From Nitrospirota bacterium (GTDB lineage: Bacteria > Nitrospirota > Nitrospiria > Nitrospirales > Nitrospiraceae): DNA of 64,000 bases. Of this stretch, positions 1 through 8,451 are shown piece after piece. How positions within the stretch are numbered: position 1 is the stretch's first letter; each line of letters begins with the position of its first letter. Below the pieces are notes generated by a model. It was not told where the DNA came from, made no database searches, and saw only the letters and a list, made by a program, of their open reading frames with translations. The position numbers and the translations under genes are program-made. The DNA is taken from positions 62,001 through 126,000 of the forward strand of contig JAUSMA010000015.1 in NCBI GenBank assembly GCA_030645475.1, in the 5' to 3' direction.

Positions 1-448
1 TGATCTCGACGTTGATCGCGGAGACGTTGTACTGCTTCACCGGGGCCGTGGCCGGGCACTTCCCGCCGCCCGTCAGCGCGACCGGTTCCACCCGAGGATC
101 GGACACCAGGAGCATGTCCTGCCCACCCGCTCCATATTGGTGCATCATGGAGGAGGTGTTGTACATGCCCGTATTGATGCCCTGCAGCTGAGGATCGCTG
201 GCCATATGGTCCATGATCCGCTGATGCTGCTGTTCAACCATCGCGGAACGCTCGGGCTTGCCGCCCATCGTATCCTCGACGATCGTCTGACCTTTGAGTT
301 TTTCTGCCCAACCGGGCAGCTGGTGATTCATCGCAACGTGCTGCGATGGGCTCTCAGCGGATGCGAGCGGGACCCCGAGAAGGGCCACCGCCGCCATCGC
401 GCTAAGCATGCGGGTAGGGACACAGACCCGTAGCGTACGGAAAAACAT
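1..448 (-). CDS. Exported protein, probable multicopper oxidase, N-terminal part (truncated by window edge)
   Basis: The frame is open from an ATG at 448 to the window edge, giving 149 residues; the rest of the gene lies to the left. The first ~31 residues are a signal peptide (basic start, hydrophobic core, then LASA-ES). A polar linker rich in Met, His and Gln follows. Near the edge the residues KCPATAPVKQYNVSAINVEI resemble the start of the first cupredoxin domain in long bacterial multicopper oxidases. That is a resemblance from memory, and no copper ligands are inside the window. A strong Shine-Dalgarno (AAGGAGG) precedes the ATG. A role in periplasmic copper or nitrogen redox chemistry would fit a Nitrospira-like host but is inferred. 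Confidence 0.45.
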   Translation of the reverse strand, partial: MFFRTLRVCVPTRMLSAMAAVALLGVPLASAESPSQHVAMNHQLPGWAEKLKGQTIVEDTMGGKPERSAMVEQQHQRIMDHMASDPQLQGINTGMYNTSSMMHQYGAGGQDMLLVSDPRVEPVALTGGGKCPATAPVKQYNVSAINVEI

Positions 449-560
449 GGACCGGCCTCCTTGTTTTGGTGAGAAAAACAGCTACAAACTAGAATGACGT
501 ATGTATGGACCGAATAATGGACCGGCCTCCTTCAGATGAGGAGTGAAACAGCTAGCAAAA
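447..560 (-). repeat. Duplicated leader with a second ribosome-binding site
   Basis: Read on the plus strand, the 16 bases at 447-462 (atggaccggcctcctt) recur exactly at 517-532, 70 bases away. Similarity continues through the next ~22 bases (both end in aaacagcta). On the minus strand each copy is AAGGAGGCCGGTCCAT. The gene-proximal copy leads into the start codon ATG, while in the distal copy the same place reads ATT. This looks like a tandem duplication of a leader in which one start codon has been lost. Confidence 0.6.
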
Positions 561-833
561 ATAAACAACTCGTACGCATGACACATTCCTCTACCGACTC
601 ACGAAGAAATGTTCATCTTCATAATGAGGGGCGAACGATACTGAAATTCCACATAGCATGTCAACCCCTGTGGGTTCAGGCACTCCAGGCAAACTGCCGT
701 ATACCGCATCGCATGCGGAACCACACACACCACCCTGTCAAAATCATCCATATCTGGCGGGTGTTTCGCGCTCCGATAATTAGGCCTTCTTCTTCGGTGC
801 GCCAGCCTCTACTTCTGTGCGATAATTATTCCC
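561..833. other. Intergenic region between divergent genes, no gene seen
   Basis: This stretch separates the minus-strand exported oxidase from the plus-strand kimA-like gene and should hold both promoters. It is noticeably more AT-rich than the flanking genes. I looked for a ydaO (c-di-AMP) riboswitch in front of the potassium transporter and found no recognisable conserved core. No convincing terminator or small ORF was found. Confidence 0.4.
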
Positions 834-2657
834 ATGCTACTTAAACGTTGGCTCGTTGGAAATCCACTGAAGACCGCGCAAGCCGCTCACCAGCGGCTCT
901 CGAAGCGCTTAGCCTTGGCCGTGTTTTCCTCCGACGCCCTCTCTTCAGTCGCGTACGCCACAGAAGAAATTCTCCTGGTCCTCGTTCCATCCAGCCTGGC
1001 CTTTGCGCATTTCTCGATTCCGATCAGCCTCATGATCATCCTGCTACTGGGAATTTTGACTCTTTCTTACTCCCAGATCATTTTCGAATATCCCGGCGGC
1101 GGCGGCGCCTACATCGTCTCAAAATCGAACCTGGGTGAATGGCCGGGACTAACTGCAGCAGCCTCATTGATGATCGATTATGTCCTAACCGTCGCAGTCA
1201 GCGTGGCGGCCGGTATTGCCGCCATCACCTCCGCAGTTCCCGCGCTCTATCCGTATCGCACAGTGCTCGGCGTGGTCGCCATTCTGCTCGTGCTCCTGGT
1301 CAACCTGCGCGGCGTTCGGGAGTCGGGAAAAGTATTTGCCGTCCCGACCTACATGTTCATCGGGACCATGCTCCTCATGTTGGCTGCAGGAACGTATCAA
1401 ATCCTGTTCGGGCAACTCACCCCCGTCGTCGCCCAGAGCATGGCCACCCAAACGGCGGTTGAGTCGGTGTCGCTGTTTCTCCTGCTCCGTGCTTTCTCAT
1501 CAGGCTGTACGGCACTCACCGGCGTCGAAGTCATCTCGAACGGCGTGCCGGCCTTTCGTCCCCCGGAGCCGAAGAACGCTGCTATCACGATGATCGCGAT
1601 GGCGGGCATCCTGGGCGTACTTTTCCTCGGCATCAGTACGATGGCCTATCACTTGGGTGTCCTGCCGAAAGACGATGAAACCGTTGTCTCACAAGTGGCG
1701 CGCGCCATCTTCGGCGAAGGATTCCTCTACTACTTGATACAGATTTCCACGATGTCGATCCTGGTCCTCGCAGCGAACAGCGCCTTCGCAGGGTTTCCAC
1801 GTCTCGCATCGCTGTTGGCCCGCGACAGCTACATGCCCCACCAGATGGAACTCATGGGCGACCGCCTGGTGTTCTCCAATGGCATTCTCATCCTGGGAGT
1901 CTTCTCGTGCTTCCTCATTGTCATATTCAGCGGTGACACCCACGCACTGATTCCGCTCTATGCCGTCGGCGTGTTTCTCTCGTTCACCCTCTCGCAAGCA
2001 GGCATGGTCCGTCGCTGGCTGGGCAAACGTGGACCCCATTGGCGGAAGAAAATCGTTATTAACGGCATCGGCGCGGTCGCCACTGCCATTGCGACCGCGA
2101 TCATCGCCAGTACCAAGTTTATGCACGGAGCCTGGATCGTCATCGTACTGATCCCGGTCCTGATCATGATGTTCCGGGGCATCCACGCGCACTATAAGGC
2201 GGTCTCTGAGCAAATCACGCTCGATCGGCGAGGCAGCCGGCCCCCAATGCCTCGCCGTAATATCGTGATCATTCCGATCAGCGGAGTGAACCGTGCCGTT
2301 ATCCGCGCCGTCGACTATGCCAGAAGCCGGCCAGGGGAAGTTCGAGCAGTCATGGTCGACGTAGACTCGGAAAAGACGGCCAAATTCGAGATGCAGTGGG
2401 CCCAGTGGGGCTGCGGCGTCACCCTCATCGTCTTGCCCTCGCCCTATCGATCCATCCTGAATTCCCTCCTCACCTACATTGAGGAGATCCTGGAAAAAGA
2501 GCCTGACACCTGGGTCACCGTTGTGATTCCGGAGATTCTCCCGGCTCGCTGGTGGCAGAACATCCTGCACAATCAGCGGGCTCTCTTGCTGAAGGGGGCC
2601 CTCCTCTTCAAAGACCGCGTCATCCTGACCGACGTCCCCTTCCACCTGACGAGGTGA
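834..2657 (+). CDS. kimA: KimA-type potassium/proton symporter (APC superfamily)
   Basis: The 607-residue protein has about 12 hydrophobic segments up to residue ~450 and a soluble C-terminal domain of ~150 residues. It matches the length and layout of Bacillus subtilis KimA (YdaO), a high-affinity K+ importer inhibited by c-di-AMP. Residues D34, Y41, D115, T119 and E232 fall where I recall the ion-binding residues of KimA. Other shared stretches are SSDALSSVAY, GGGAYIVSK and a closing ILHNQ...LL segment. The C-terminal domain is where c-di-AMP acts in the Bacillus protein. The start has no clear Shine-Dalgarno. The next gene begins two bases after the stop, so the two may be co-transcribed. 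A general amino-acid permease is the alternative. Confidence 0.85.
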   Translation: MLLKRWLVGNPLKTAQAAHQRLSKRLALAVFSSDALSSVAYATEEILLVLVPSSLAFAHFSIPISLMIILLLGILTLSYSQIIFEYPGGGGAYIVSKSNLGEWPGLTAAASLMIDYVLTVAVSVAAGIAAITSAVPALYPYRTVLGVVAILLVLLVNLRGVRESGKVFAVPTYMFIGTMLLMLAAGTYQILFGQLTPVVAQSMATQTAVESVSLFLLLRAFSSGCTALTGVEVISNGVPAFRPPEPKNAAITMIAMAGILGVLFLGISTMAYHLGVLPKDDETVVSQVARAIFGEGFLYYLIQISTMSILVLAANSAFAGFPRLASLLARDSYMPHQMELMGDRLVFSNGILILGVFSCFLIVIFSGDTHALIPLYAVGVFLSFTLSQAGMVRRWLGKRGPHWRKKIVINGIGAVATAIATAIIASTKFMHGAWIVIVLIPVLIMMFRGIHAHYKAVSEQITLDRRGSRPPMPRRNIVIIPISGVNRAVIRAVDYARSRPGEVRAVMVDVDSEKTAKFEMQWAQWGCGVTLIVLPSPYRSILNSLLTYIEEILEKEPDTWVTVVIPEILPARWWQNILHNQRALLLKGALLFKDRVILTDVPFHLTR

Positions 2658-2659
2658 CC

Positions 2660-3700
2660 GTGAAGCGTGAAACGAAGTATCGGAACCTTGGGTTGTTCCT
2701 GTTAGCAACTTGCCTCCTCCTCACAGCCCAACCAGCCCAAGCCTTCAAGATCCTCGAGCCAGCAGAAGGGGCCAAACTGACATCGGGCAGCACCGTCACT
2801 GCCCGCGTAGACCTCGGCAAAGATTCCGGCATCGTCCAGGTTCGCTACTATTGGTATGGCGAACAGGATGACACGCTGGTGGGGCAGGAAGACGCGACGG
2901 CTACGGGATCGATCGTTGCGCCGGTGGCGCTGATCGGATTGTCCGACCATGACCCGGCCTTCGGAGGCCCGTTACGGGTCCCGAAAGACGGCATCGGGCC
3001 AATGCGGTTGCTGGCGGTCGCCGACATTTCACGGGGACGATTGGGCACGAGGTCTGTCTTCGATGAAATCCTGGTTAACGTAGAGCCAGCAGCGTCCCTT
3101 GCCATCATCGATTTCGAAACGGACAAGCCCTTGCACCTCGGACGGACAGGACAATCCTCCGCATTCGGTCACGTCGATTCACTGGGCAAGGTCTTCGAAT
3201 TGCCCGTGGTCGGTGAGTTCGCCGATGGCGTCACCCGCCGAATCAGTACCCTGGGCAGCGGCACGAAATACCAGTCCTCGAACCCCAAGATCATTCAAGT
3301 CCTGTCCAATGGCCTCCTGCAGATTGTCGGTAACGGAAAGATGATCCTCACCGTCACCAATCGCGGCAAACAGGCCATGCTCGATGTCACCGTCGAAGTG
3401 AACGAGGAGCCAAACGAGCCTCCAGTCGCGGATGCAGGCCCCAACCAATCGGTCAAAGCCGGGACGAAAGTGAAGCTGAGCGGGCTCAAGAGCCGGGATG
3501 CGGAAGGCGAAGCCCTCTACTATTCATGGAGCCAAGTCCGCGGCAGTAAGATCGCACTGCTGGACGTGGATAACGCCGAAGCCTCCTTCCTCGCGCCGAC
3601 CATGTCGGAAAAACGGACTTATCGGTTCAAGCTGAGGGTGACGGATAAGAAGGGGGCGGACTCTGTGCCGGCGTTCGTCGATGTGACCGTCGAGCCTTGA
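2660..3700 (+). CDS. Exported protein with Ig-like and PKD domains
   Basis: The chosen start is the GTG at 2660, right after the upstream stop. It places a clear signal peptide at the N-terminus (VKRETKYRNLGLFLLATCLL, cleavage near AQA-FK). The frame is open further upstream but only inside the previous gene. The mature ~320-residue protein is all-beta in character. Its middle part (about residues 170-250) resembles a bacterial Ig-like BIG2 repeat. The last ~85 residues form a PKD domain, with VADAGPNQSVKAG at its start and YSWSQ in the middle. Such domains mediate surface or periplasmic protein contacts, and no enzyme motif is visible. The stop codon lies one base before a palindromic repeat element. 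Function is unknown. Confidence 0.75.
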   Translation: MKRETKYRNLGLFLLATCLLLTAQPAQAFKILEPAEGAKLTSGSTVTARVDLGKDSGIVQVRYYWYGEQDDTLVGQEDATATGSIVAPVALIGLSDHDPAFGGPLRVPKDGIGPMRLLAVADISRGRLGTRSVFDEILVNVEPAASLAIIDFETDKPLHLGRTGQSSAFGHVDSLGKVFELPVVGEFADGVTRRISTLGSGTKYQSSNPKIIQVLSNGLLQIVGNGKMILTVTNRGKQAMLDVTVEVNEEPNEPPVADAGPNQSVKAGTKVKLSGLKSRDAEGEALYYSWSQVRGSKIALLDVDNAEASFLAPTMSEKRTYRFKLRVTDKKGADSVPAFVDVTVEP

Positions 3701-3701
3701 C

Positions 3702-3823
3702 GGCTGCTGAAAAAGTCCCCCAGCATCGTTCTCAGTCCTGTGTCTCCCTGCGACGTACCCTCCGGGTACGCCTCAGTCGCCCCACTCCTTGCGGCCTTGC
3801 TGGATGGCCTTTTTGAGCAGCCT
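3702..3823. repeat. Palindromic intergenic repeat, family 1, copy 1
   Basis: The 122 bp element has imperfect terminal inverted repeats: ggctgctgaaaaag at the left, cttttt..gagcagcct at the right. The inner parts also pair (cagca against tgctg). The centre holds a short palindrome, cgtaccctccgggtacg. The right arm read backwards contains CCAGCAAGGCCGCA, which is shared with the copies near 10.5, 52.1 and 55.7 kb. The element begins one base after the stop codon of the PKD gene. Such a long hairpin could end transcription or stabilise mRNA. It carries no ORF, so if mobile it would depend on a transposase elsewhere. Confidence 0.8.
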
Positions 3824-3855
3824 AAACAGAAGATTGAGACACCTGACGACTTCTT

Positions 3856-4590
3856 ATGGAACCGGACAAAGAACTTGAATCCCTCGCTCATCAGATTGCA
3901 AGCCTAGAAAAAAGATTTGTTCAATCTTCAAGTCTCGGCATGTACTTGCAAAGTGAAGACGAAGCACAATTTTCCCAGCTTGTAGCAGAGTCAATTTCCC
4001 TAATCGACTCCCTACTGGGTGAAGACAATAACTTTTCACGCAATATTGCTAGAGCCGTGAACAACGGAAACGGAGGTTACATCGAGGGCCCCTCATATGC
4101 CTGCGTTCAGAAGACTCGGGGTCTAATCACTGCAGCCGCTAATCACTTGATGCGAGTAAAGAGCCTAAGTCCTAAAGCAACTACCACCAATCCTTCTTCT
4201 TACGTTGCCCCTGAAAGGCTTACCGAACTCAAATCGGCTACATCTTTAGAGTTCGACCTCACTCGGCTAGTTCGGTTATGCGAAGAGCTCAACGTTGCTT
4301 ACACAAATAACTGCATGATGACAATCGCAATGCTTGTTCGTGCAATCGTGGACCATGTTCCTCCAATTTTTAAGCAACTAACCTTTACGCAAGTCGTGAA
4401 CAACTATGCCGGCTCAAAGGCCTTCAAAGGCTCGATGCAACAGCTCGACGGCTCACTAAGAAACATTGCAAATGCTCACCTACACACCCATGTTCGGTCC
4501 CATGAGGTGCTTCCGACCTTCACTCAGGTAGACTTTCGGTCTGATCTTGATGTGTTGTTATCGGAGGTTATAAGAGTGCTGAAGACTTAG
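3856..4590 (+). CDS. Orphan protein with a HEPN-like RX5H motif
   Basis: This 244-residue soluble protein has no signal peptide or membrane segment. I do not recognise a named domain. The C-terminal half (from about residue 125) is mostly helical and resembles a widespread uncharacterised family. It includes SLRNIANAHLH, which fits the R-x(4-6)-H pattern of HEPN ribonuclease domains; this is suggestive only. The gene is visibly richer in A+T than its neighbours, uses different codons and sits directly beside a palindromic repeat, all of which point to horizontal acquisition. HEPN proteins are common in toxin-antitoxin and phage-defence systems, but no partner gene is evident here. Confidence 0.65.
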   Translation: MEPDKELESLAHQIASLEKRFVQSSSLGMYLQSEDEAQFSQLVAESISLIDSLLGEDNNFSRNIARAVNNGNGGYIEGPSYACVQKTRGLITAAANHLMRVKSLSPKATTTNPSSYVAPERLTELKSATSLEFDLTRLVRLCEELNVAYTNNCMMTIAMLVRAIVDHVPPIFKQLTFTQVVNNYAGSKAFKGSMQQLDGSLRNIANAHLHTHVRSHEVLPTFTQVDFRSDLDVLLSEVIRVLKT

Positions 4591-4628
4591 TAAGTAGGCA
4601 TCTTCTGAAATCTTGTTTCATTTCAAAA

Positions 4629-6194
4629 TCACGCCTTGCTCAGCCGCACTGGCCCGTAGGTTTGGCGGGCTTGTTGGAGTTCTTTCACATGCTTGCGGAG
4701 GGCTGGGCCGAATTTGGAGACGAGGACGGCTTTTCTGTGGGGCTCGATGCTTTGCTCGACCTGTTCGATAGTCTCTGCCAACTGCTTGACCAGCCTTTGA
4801 CCTGAGCCGGTAAGCCACTTGAGATGCCAGCTGGCATATTCCAAATCCTGGATCGAATACCGAACCGACTCCACTTCTTCGAGACAGCGAAACCTGGCTC
4901 GTTGCAGATCGTTCGGTGTGAGGCCTGCCCTCTTCCATCTTGTCGATCCACCCACCCCCGATGCCCAGGTTGAGAGCCGCTCGAAGAGCATCGCGCCCAT
5001 CGTAAACGTAAAGGCCGCATGGAGAATGCCCCTGAGCGGACGCAGGCTGCAGCGCCAAGGGGAATAGAATACTTGTTGGTTGCGATCGCCACGATACATG
5101 ACGTATTTGCGCAACAAGAGATTTAGGTGGTGATGGCTGTTCTCATGGATCAGGTCGTCGATCAGATCGAGGTTATCCCGGTCGAAACAGTTAATAAACG
5201 ACAAACCAGGCCTATGCCGATAGCTGAAACTCACGACGCCTTTGGCCTTGAGCGGCACGATCCGATCGGTTAACAGCGCAAGGACCTCATGCCCTTCCGG
5301 CCAGGCTCCGTGAATGGCGGTCCAGGCTTGGTTGATGCGTTTCACTTGAGCCGCTGAGGTGGCTGCCACCGCCTTCGGCTGGCGGTCCTTCCCATAAACC
5401 AGCGTCGGCCCGACTGTGATGGCCCCGGCCGGAGTCTCCATGGCCACGACCGGCGGACGGTACGTCCAACTCCATTCCAGGCGATGGCCTTTCATCGTGC
5501 AGAGAGGCGTCACCGTTCGGTCGATCTTGATGAACAGCTCCTGCGCTCGAATCAACAGCGTGGCGTGACCAGATGTTTTTTTGAGGGCTCGCTTCACCGA
5601 AGGAGGCGCTTCATAGGTCGTACCATCCATCCCGATAGCCATCGTGCCCAACCGTTCCGCCCGTTCGACGTTGTCGCCGAGCTGAACCTCTACGGCCCAG
5701 GACGGAATCTTATGAGAGGCGCACCACAACATCGGAAGACCCGGCACGAGACAGAGCGATTCCTGTGTCAGCTCCTGTGTGAGGCGAGCGCACAATTTGG
5801 TGAGTCGCCGCTCAAGGCCTGAGGACTGGGAGAGCCCACGGGGAAAGAGCTCGTGCAGATAACTGTTCTCAAAAAACTTTTCTTGGCACTCGGTAAATAA
5901 TTGCGCCGCAAACTCACGCGGGTGGGACTCCCCTCGAATTTGTTGCAACAGGTCGATGAAGTACACCAAGTCGTTTAATGATTCGATCCAGCCGACGACT
6001 TTCCCCTGAGCATAGGCATCCCGCTCAAGCGCTCGACCAAGGAACCGAAAGTAGGCCACTGGCAAGGCCAACGATTTCGCCACGTCCGCATATTGATTTT
6101 CCAAGTCCAGGCAGAGGTCGCTCAGGAGGCGTTTCATCGACAGGCGAAATTCTGCTTGCAGGCGAACCAGCAAAGACACATCAAGTAACGGCAT
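4629..6194 (-). CDS. HExxH-motif protein, possible peptide beta-hydroxylase or metallopeptidase
   Basis: This 521-residue protein carries H350-E351-N-S-H354 followed by two more histidines, a classic HExxH metal-binding helix. The motif sits in a hydrophobic helical stretch (DLIDDLIHENSHHHLNLLL). This arrangement recalls the HExxH domain of putative peptide-modification proteins (aKG-HExxH-type peptide beta-hydroxylase, TIGR04267). In that family the metal serves hydroxylation of a ribosomal peptide rather than proteolysis. There is no signal peptide, so the protein should be cytoplasmic. I saw no candidate precursor peptide or other RiPP enzyme next to it. The start has a modest Shine-Dalgarno (TGGAG). 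A zinc metallopeptidase is the alternative. Confidence 0.6.
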   Translation of the reverse strand: MPLLDVSLLVRLQAEFRLSMKRLLSDLCLDLENQYADVAKSLALPVAYFRFLGRALERDAYAQGKVVGWIESLNDLVYFIDLLQQIRGESHPREFAAQLFTECQEKFFENSYLHELFPRGLSQSSGLERRLTKLCARLTQELTQESLCLVPGLPMLWCASHKIPSWAVEVQLGDNVERAERLGTMAIGMDGTTYEAPPSVKRALKKTSGHATLLIRAQELFIKIDRTVTPLCTMKGHRLEWSWTYRPPVVAMETPAGAITVGPTLVYGKDRQPKAVAATSAAQVKRINQAWTAIHGAWPEGHEVLALLTDRIVPLKAKGVVSFSYRHRPGLSFINCFDRDNLDLIDDLIHENSHHHLNLLLRKYVMYRGDRNQQVFYSPWRCSLRPLRGILHAAFTFTMGAMLFERLSTWASGVGGSTRWKRAGLTPNDLQRARFRCLEEVESVRYSIQDLEYASWHLKWLTGSGQRLVKQLAETIEQVEQSIEPHRKAVLVSKFGPALRKHVKELQQARQTYGPVRLSKA

Positions 6195-6395
6195 GGGGGC
6201 ACAGGCTCCAGGGTAAAGGAGTCAGACTGTACCGGAGGAGCGGGCGCGCTGCAAGAATGGGTGGATTTTTTTCGGCAGATATGGAGGAAGGAACAGACTC
6301 GATGAAATACCGGCGGAGTCAGAACGAATAAACCGACATGCCGAAACAATGGTAGCGCTGATTGCTGTCGCCGGACTGCGAGACGAATCCCGTCG

Positions 6396-6623
6396 TTAGC
6401 CCGTAGCTTTCAGCCCGTGACGGAGCCGCGGCATGACCACTTCCGCTCCGAGCAAACGTGAGGCGCCCGCCTGCTGAATCATCCGATGCCGCAGAATGAG
6501 CGGATCGACGATGTTCCCACAGGACACACAGCGCCATCCTTTCATCCACATCGGAATACTGCTTTCTTGCATGTCGATCAGGCTATCGGCCACCATGAGA
6601 CCATCACATCTGGTGCACTGCAT
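6396..6623 (-). CDS. Small zinc-ribbon protein
   Basis: The frame is open upstream, but the ATG at 6623 follows a perfect Shine-Dalgarno (AAGGAGG) and gives a compact 75-residue protein. Two CxxC pairs (C3/C6 in MQCTRCDG and C32/C35 in RCVSCGN) form a zinc ribbon, with a short beta-hairpin-like segment between them. The C-terminal ~40 residues are basic and helical. Proteins of this pattern recur in Nitrospira genomes as I recall, but no function is known. The ribbon could bind nucleic acid or protein. It is transcribed away from the rqcH-like gene. Confidence 0.75.
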   Translation of the reverse strand: MQCTRCDGLMVADSLIDMQESSIPMWMKGWRCVSCGNIVDPLILRHRMIQQAGASRLLGAEVVMPRLRHGLKATG

Positions 6624-6891
6624 GAGACCCTCCTTGTCCAACTCACGCTCACCGCCACAATGCCCCTCGTACTCCTCTTTCAAGTTTAGCAGGCCTGCAC
6701 CCACCCGCTTGCATCCTAACAGAAGCAATCGCAATGCCAAGACTGACGCGCCTGAGGCTTGCGAGTTTTCGCGCTGAATCGTAGAGTGCGGACGAACAGC
6801 ATTCAGCCGCAACCGCTACAAGTGTGGCCACTGTGGTCTCATGCGGCAAAAAAGACCTGCTTCAATCATCGCGACCGGCCGGAGACGAATC

Positions 6892-8340
6892 GTGGCATTG
6901 ACGGCGACAGAAATTGCTAAGGTGGTGAGTGAGCTGGCTCCGGCATTGGCTGGAGGCTGGATTCAAAAAATTTACCAGCCGACGGACCGTACCCTCGTGC
7001 TGGAAATTCGTGCGCCGGGTCGGACACATCGACTCCTCATTTCTTGCCACCCGGACAGCGCCCGTCTCCACTTCACCACGGAAGCCTTTCAGAATCCACA
7101 GACGCCTCCCCCCTTCTGTCAATTTCTCCGCGCTCATCTCCAAGGCGCACGCATCGGCCGAATCGAGCAGGTCCCCGGTGACCGGATCGTTCAACTGACA
7201 TTGAGCGCCAAGGAAGGTCCCTGCACCCTGGTCGCCGAATTGACAGGAAAGACGTCGAATCTCCTCGTACTCGATGATGCAGGCCTCATCCGGCGAGACC
7301 TGAACGGGGTGAAGGACCTTGTGGGACAGACCTATGCTCCACCTGCTCTCCCTCAGGGGGATCGGCATGCAGCCGACCTCGATCGATTCAGCCAGCATAT
7401 CCAAGAATCACCATTTCCCCTGTCGACTGCCATCGACGCCCATTACCACAAAGCCGAAGCAACCTCCGTTGTCGAGACCGTACGACATGCCCGGGCAGGG
7501 ATACTTAAAAAATCCATCAAGAAGCTCCGCCGCCGCATTGAGGCCTGGCACGAAGACCTCGCAAAAGCCGAGAAGTACAAGACGTACGATCGCTACGGCG
7601 AACTCATCAAAGCGAACCTGGGTACCATCCGCAGAGGCCAGACCGACGTGTCCGTGGTAGATTATTTCGATGAGGCGCTCCCCAACCTGACGATCCCGCT
7701 CGACCAGACCAAAACTCCCCAGGGCAATATGGACGACTACTTCCGCAAACATCGAAAGCACCTAGCTGCACAGCGAGAGCTTCACCCACGGATCACGGGG
7801 GGAGAAAAAGAGCTGGCGGCTCTACAAGAGGAATTAACCGCCATCGAACAGGGAACCTGGCAGCCACCCGAGACCGCGCGTCCCAATATGCGAACCAGAA
7901 CCCCTTCGCGGACAAGAGGGGCCAAAGGCAAGCAGGAGCCACGCCAGGGTCCGTTCCGGCGCTTTACCTCATCAGACGGATTGGCGATCTATGTCGGAAA
8001 AAACGCCAGAGAGAACGACGAGCTGACGTTCGGCCTCGCCAAGAGCGACGACCTCTGGCTCCATGCTCGCGGCACCCCCGGCTCTCACGTCGTAGTGCGC
8101 TTGGAAAAAGGGAGCGATCCACCGCCCGAAACGATACGCGACGCCGCCACGCTGGCCCTGCTCTATAGCGATCTCAAGAAAAGCGGCAAAGGCGATGTGA
8201 TCTATACCAGGCGCAAGTGGGTCAAGAAAGCCAAGGGCCAGGCGCCGGGGGCCGTGATCGTCACGCAGGAGAAATCCCTGCATGTGAGTCTGGAAAAGAA
8301 GCGGCTCGATGCGCTCAAGGCCCGATCTGGCCAAGAGTAG
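6892..8340 (+). CDS. rqcH: Ribosome quality control factor RqcH (NFACT family)
   Basis: RqcH binds stalled 50S subunits and adds alanine tails to the trapped peptide. The GTG at 6892, with GGAG seven bases upstream, is chosen over the ATG at 6841 because it gives the usual family N-terminus (VALTATEIAKVVSELAPALA). With this start the conserved Asp-Arg pair (VPGDRIV) falls at residues 97-98, the position I recall for the tRNA-related DR motif of the Bacillus protein. The order is an NFACT-N domain, two central helical coiled-coil segments around residues 190-340, and a C-terminal NFACT-R domain (IYVGKNARENDELT, LWLHARGTPGSHVV). The 482 residues make it somewhat shorter than the Bacillus protein. 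Older databases call it fibronectin-binding protein A. Confidence 0.85.
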   Translation: MALTATEIAKVVSELAPALAGGWIQKIYQPTDRTLVLEIRAPGRTHRLLISCHPDSARLHFTTEAFQNPQTPPPFCQFLRAHLQGARIGRIEQVPGDRIVQLTLSAKEGPCTLVAELTGKTSNLLVLDDAGLIRRDLNGVKDLVGQTYAPPALPQGDRHAADLDRFSQHIQESPFPLSTAIDAHYHKAEATSVVETVRHARAGILKKSIKKLRRRIEAWHEDLAKAEKYKTYDRYGELIKANLGTIRRGQTDVSVVDYFDEALPNLTIPLDQTKTPQGNMDDYFRKHRKHLAAQRELHPRITGGEKELAALQEELTAIEQGTWQPPETARPNMRTRTPSRTRGAKGKQEPRQGPFRRFTSSDGLAIYVGKNARENDELTFGLAKSDDLWLHARGTPGSHVVVRLEKGSDPPPETIRDAATLALLYSDLKKSGKGDVIYTRRKWVKKAKGQAPGAVIVTQEKSLHVSLEKKRLDALKARSGQE

Positions 8341-8451
8341 CCGCACCACGAGAAACCCTGACAGCCCTCGCCACTCCAGCGTTGCACAAACCGAATATTC
8401 TCTCGCCATGGGTTCTGACCGGTACTATGCTGCTGATAAGGTCAACCCACT

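Noticed and set aside
561-833. Possible c-di-AMP (ydaO) riboswitch in front of kimA
   Set aside because: No recognisable conserved core was found by eye.
1689-2708. 339-codon open frame on the minus strand, opposite kimA
   Set aside because: It is antisense to a gene with clear KimA residues. Its product is rich in Asp, Gly and Arg with no family match. High GC at third positions keeps such frames open.
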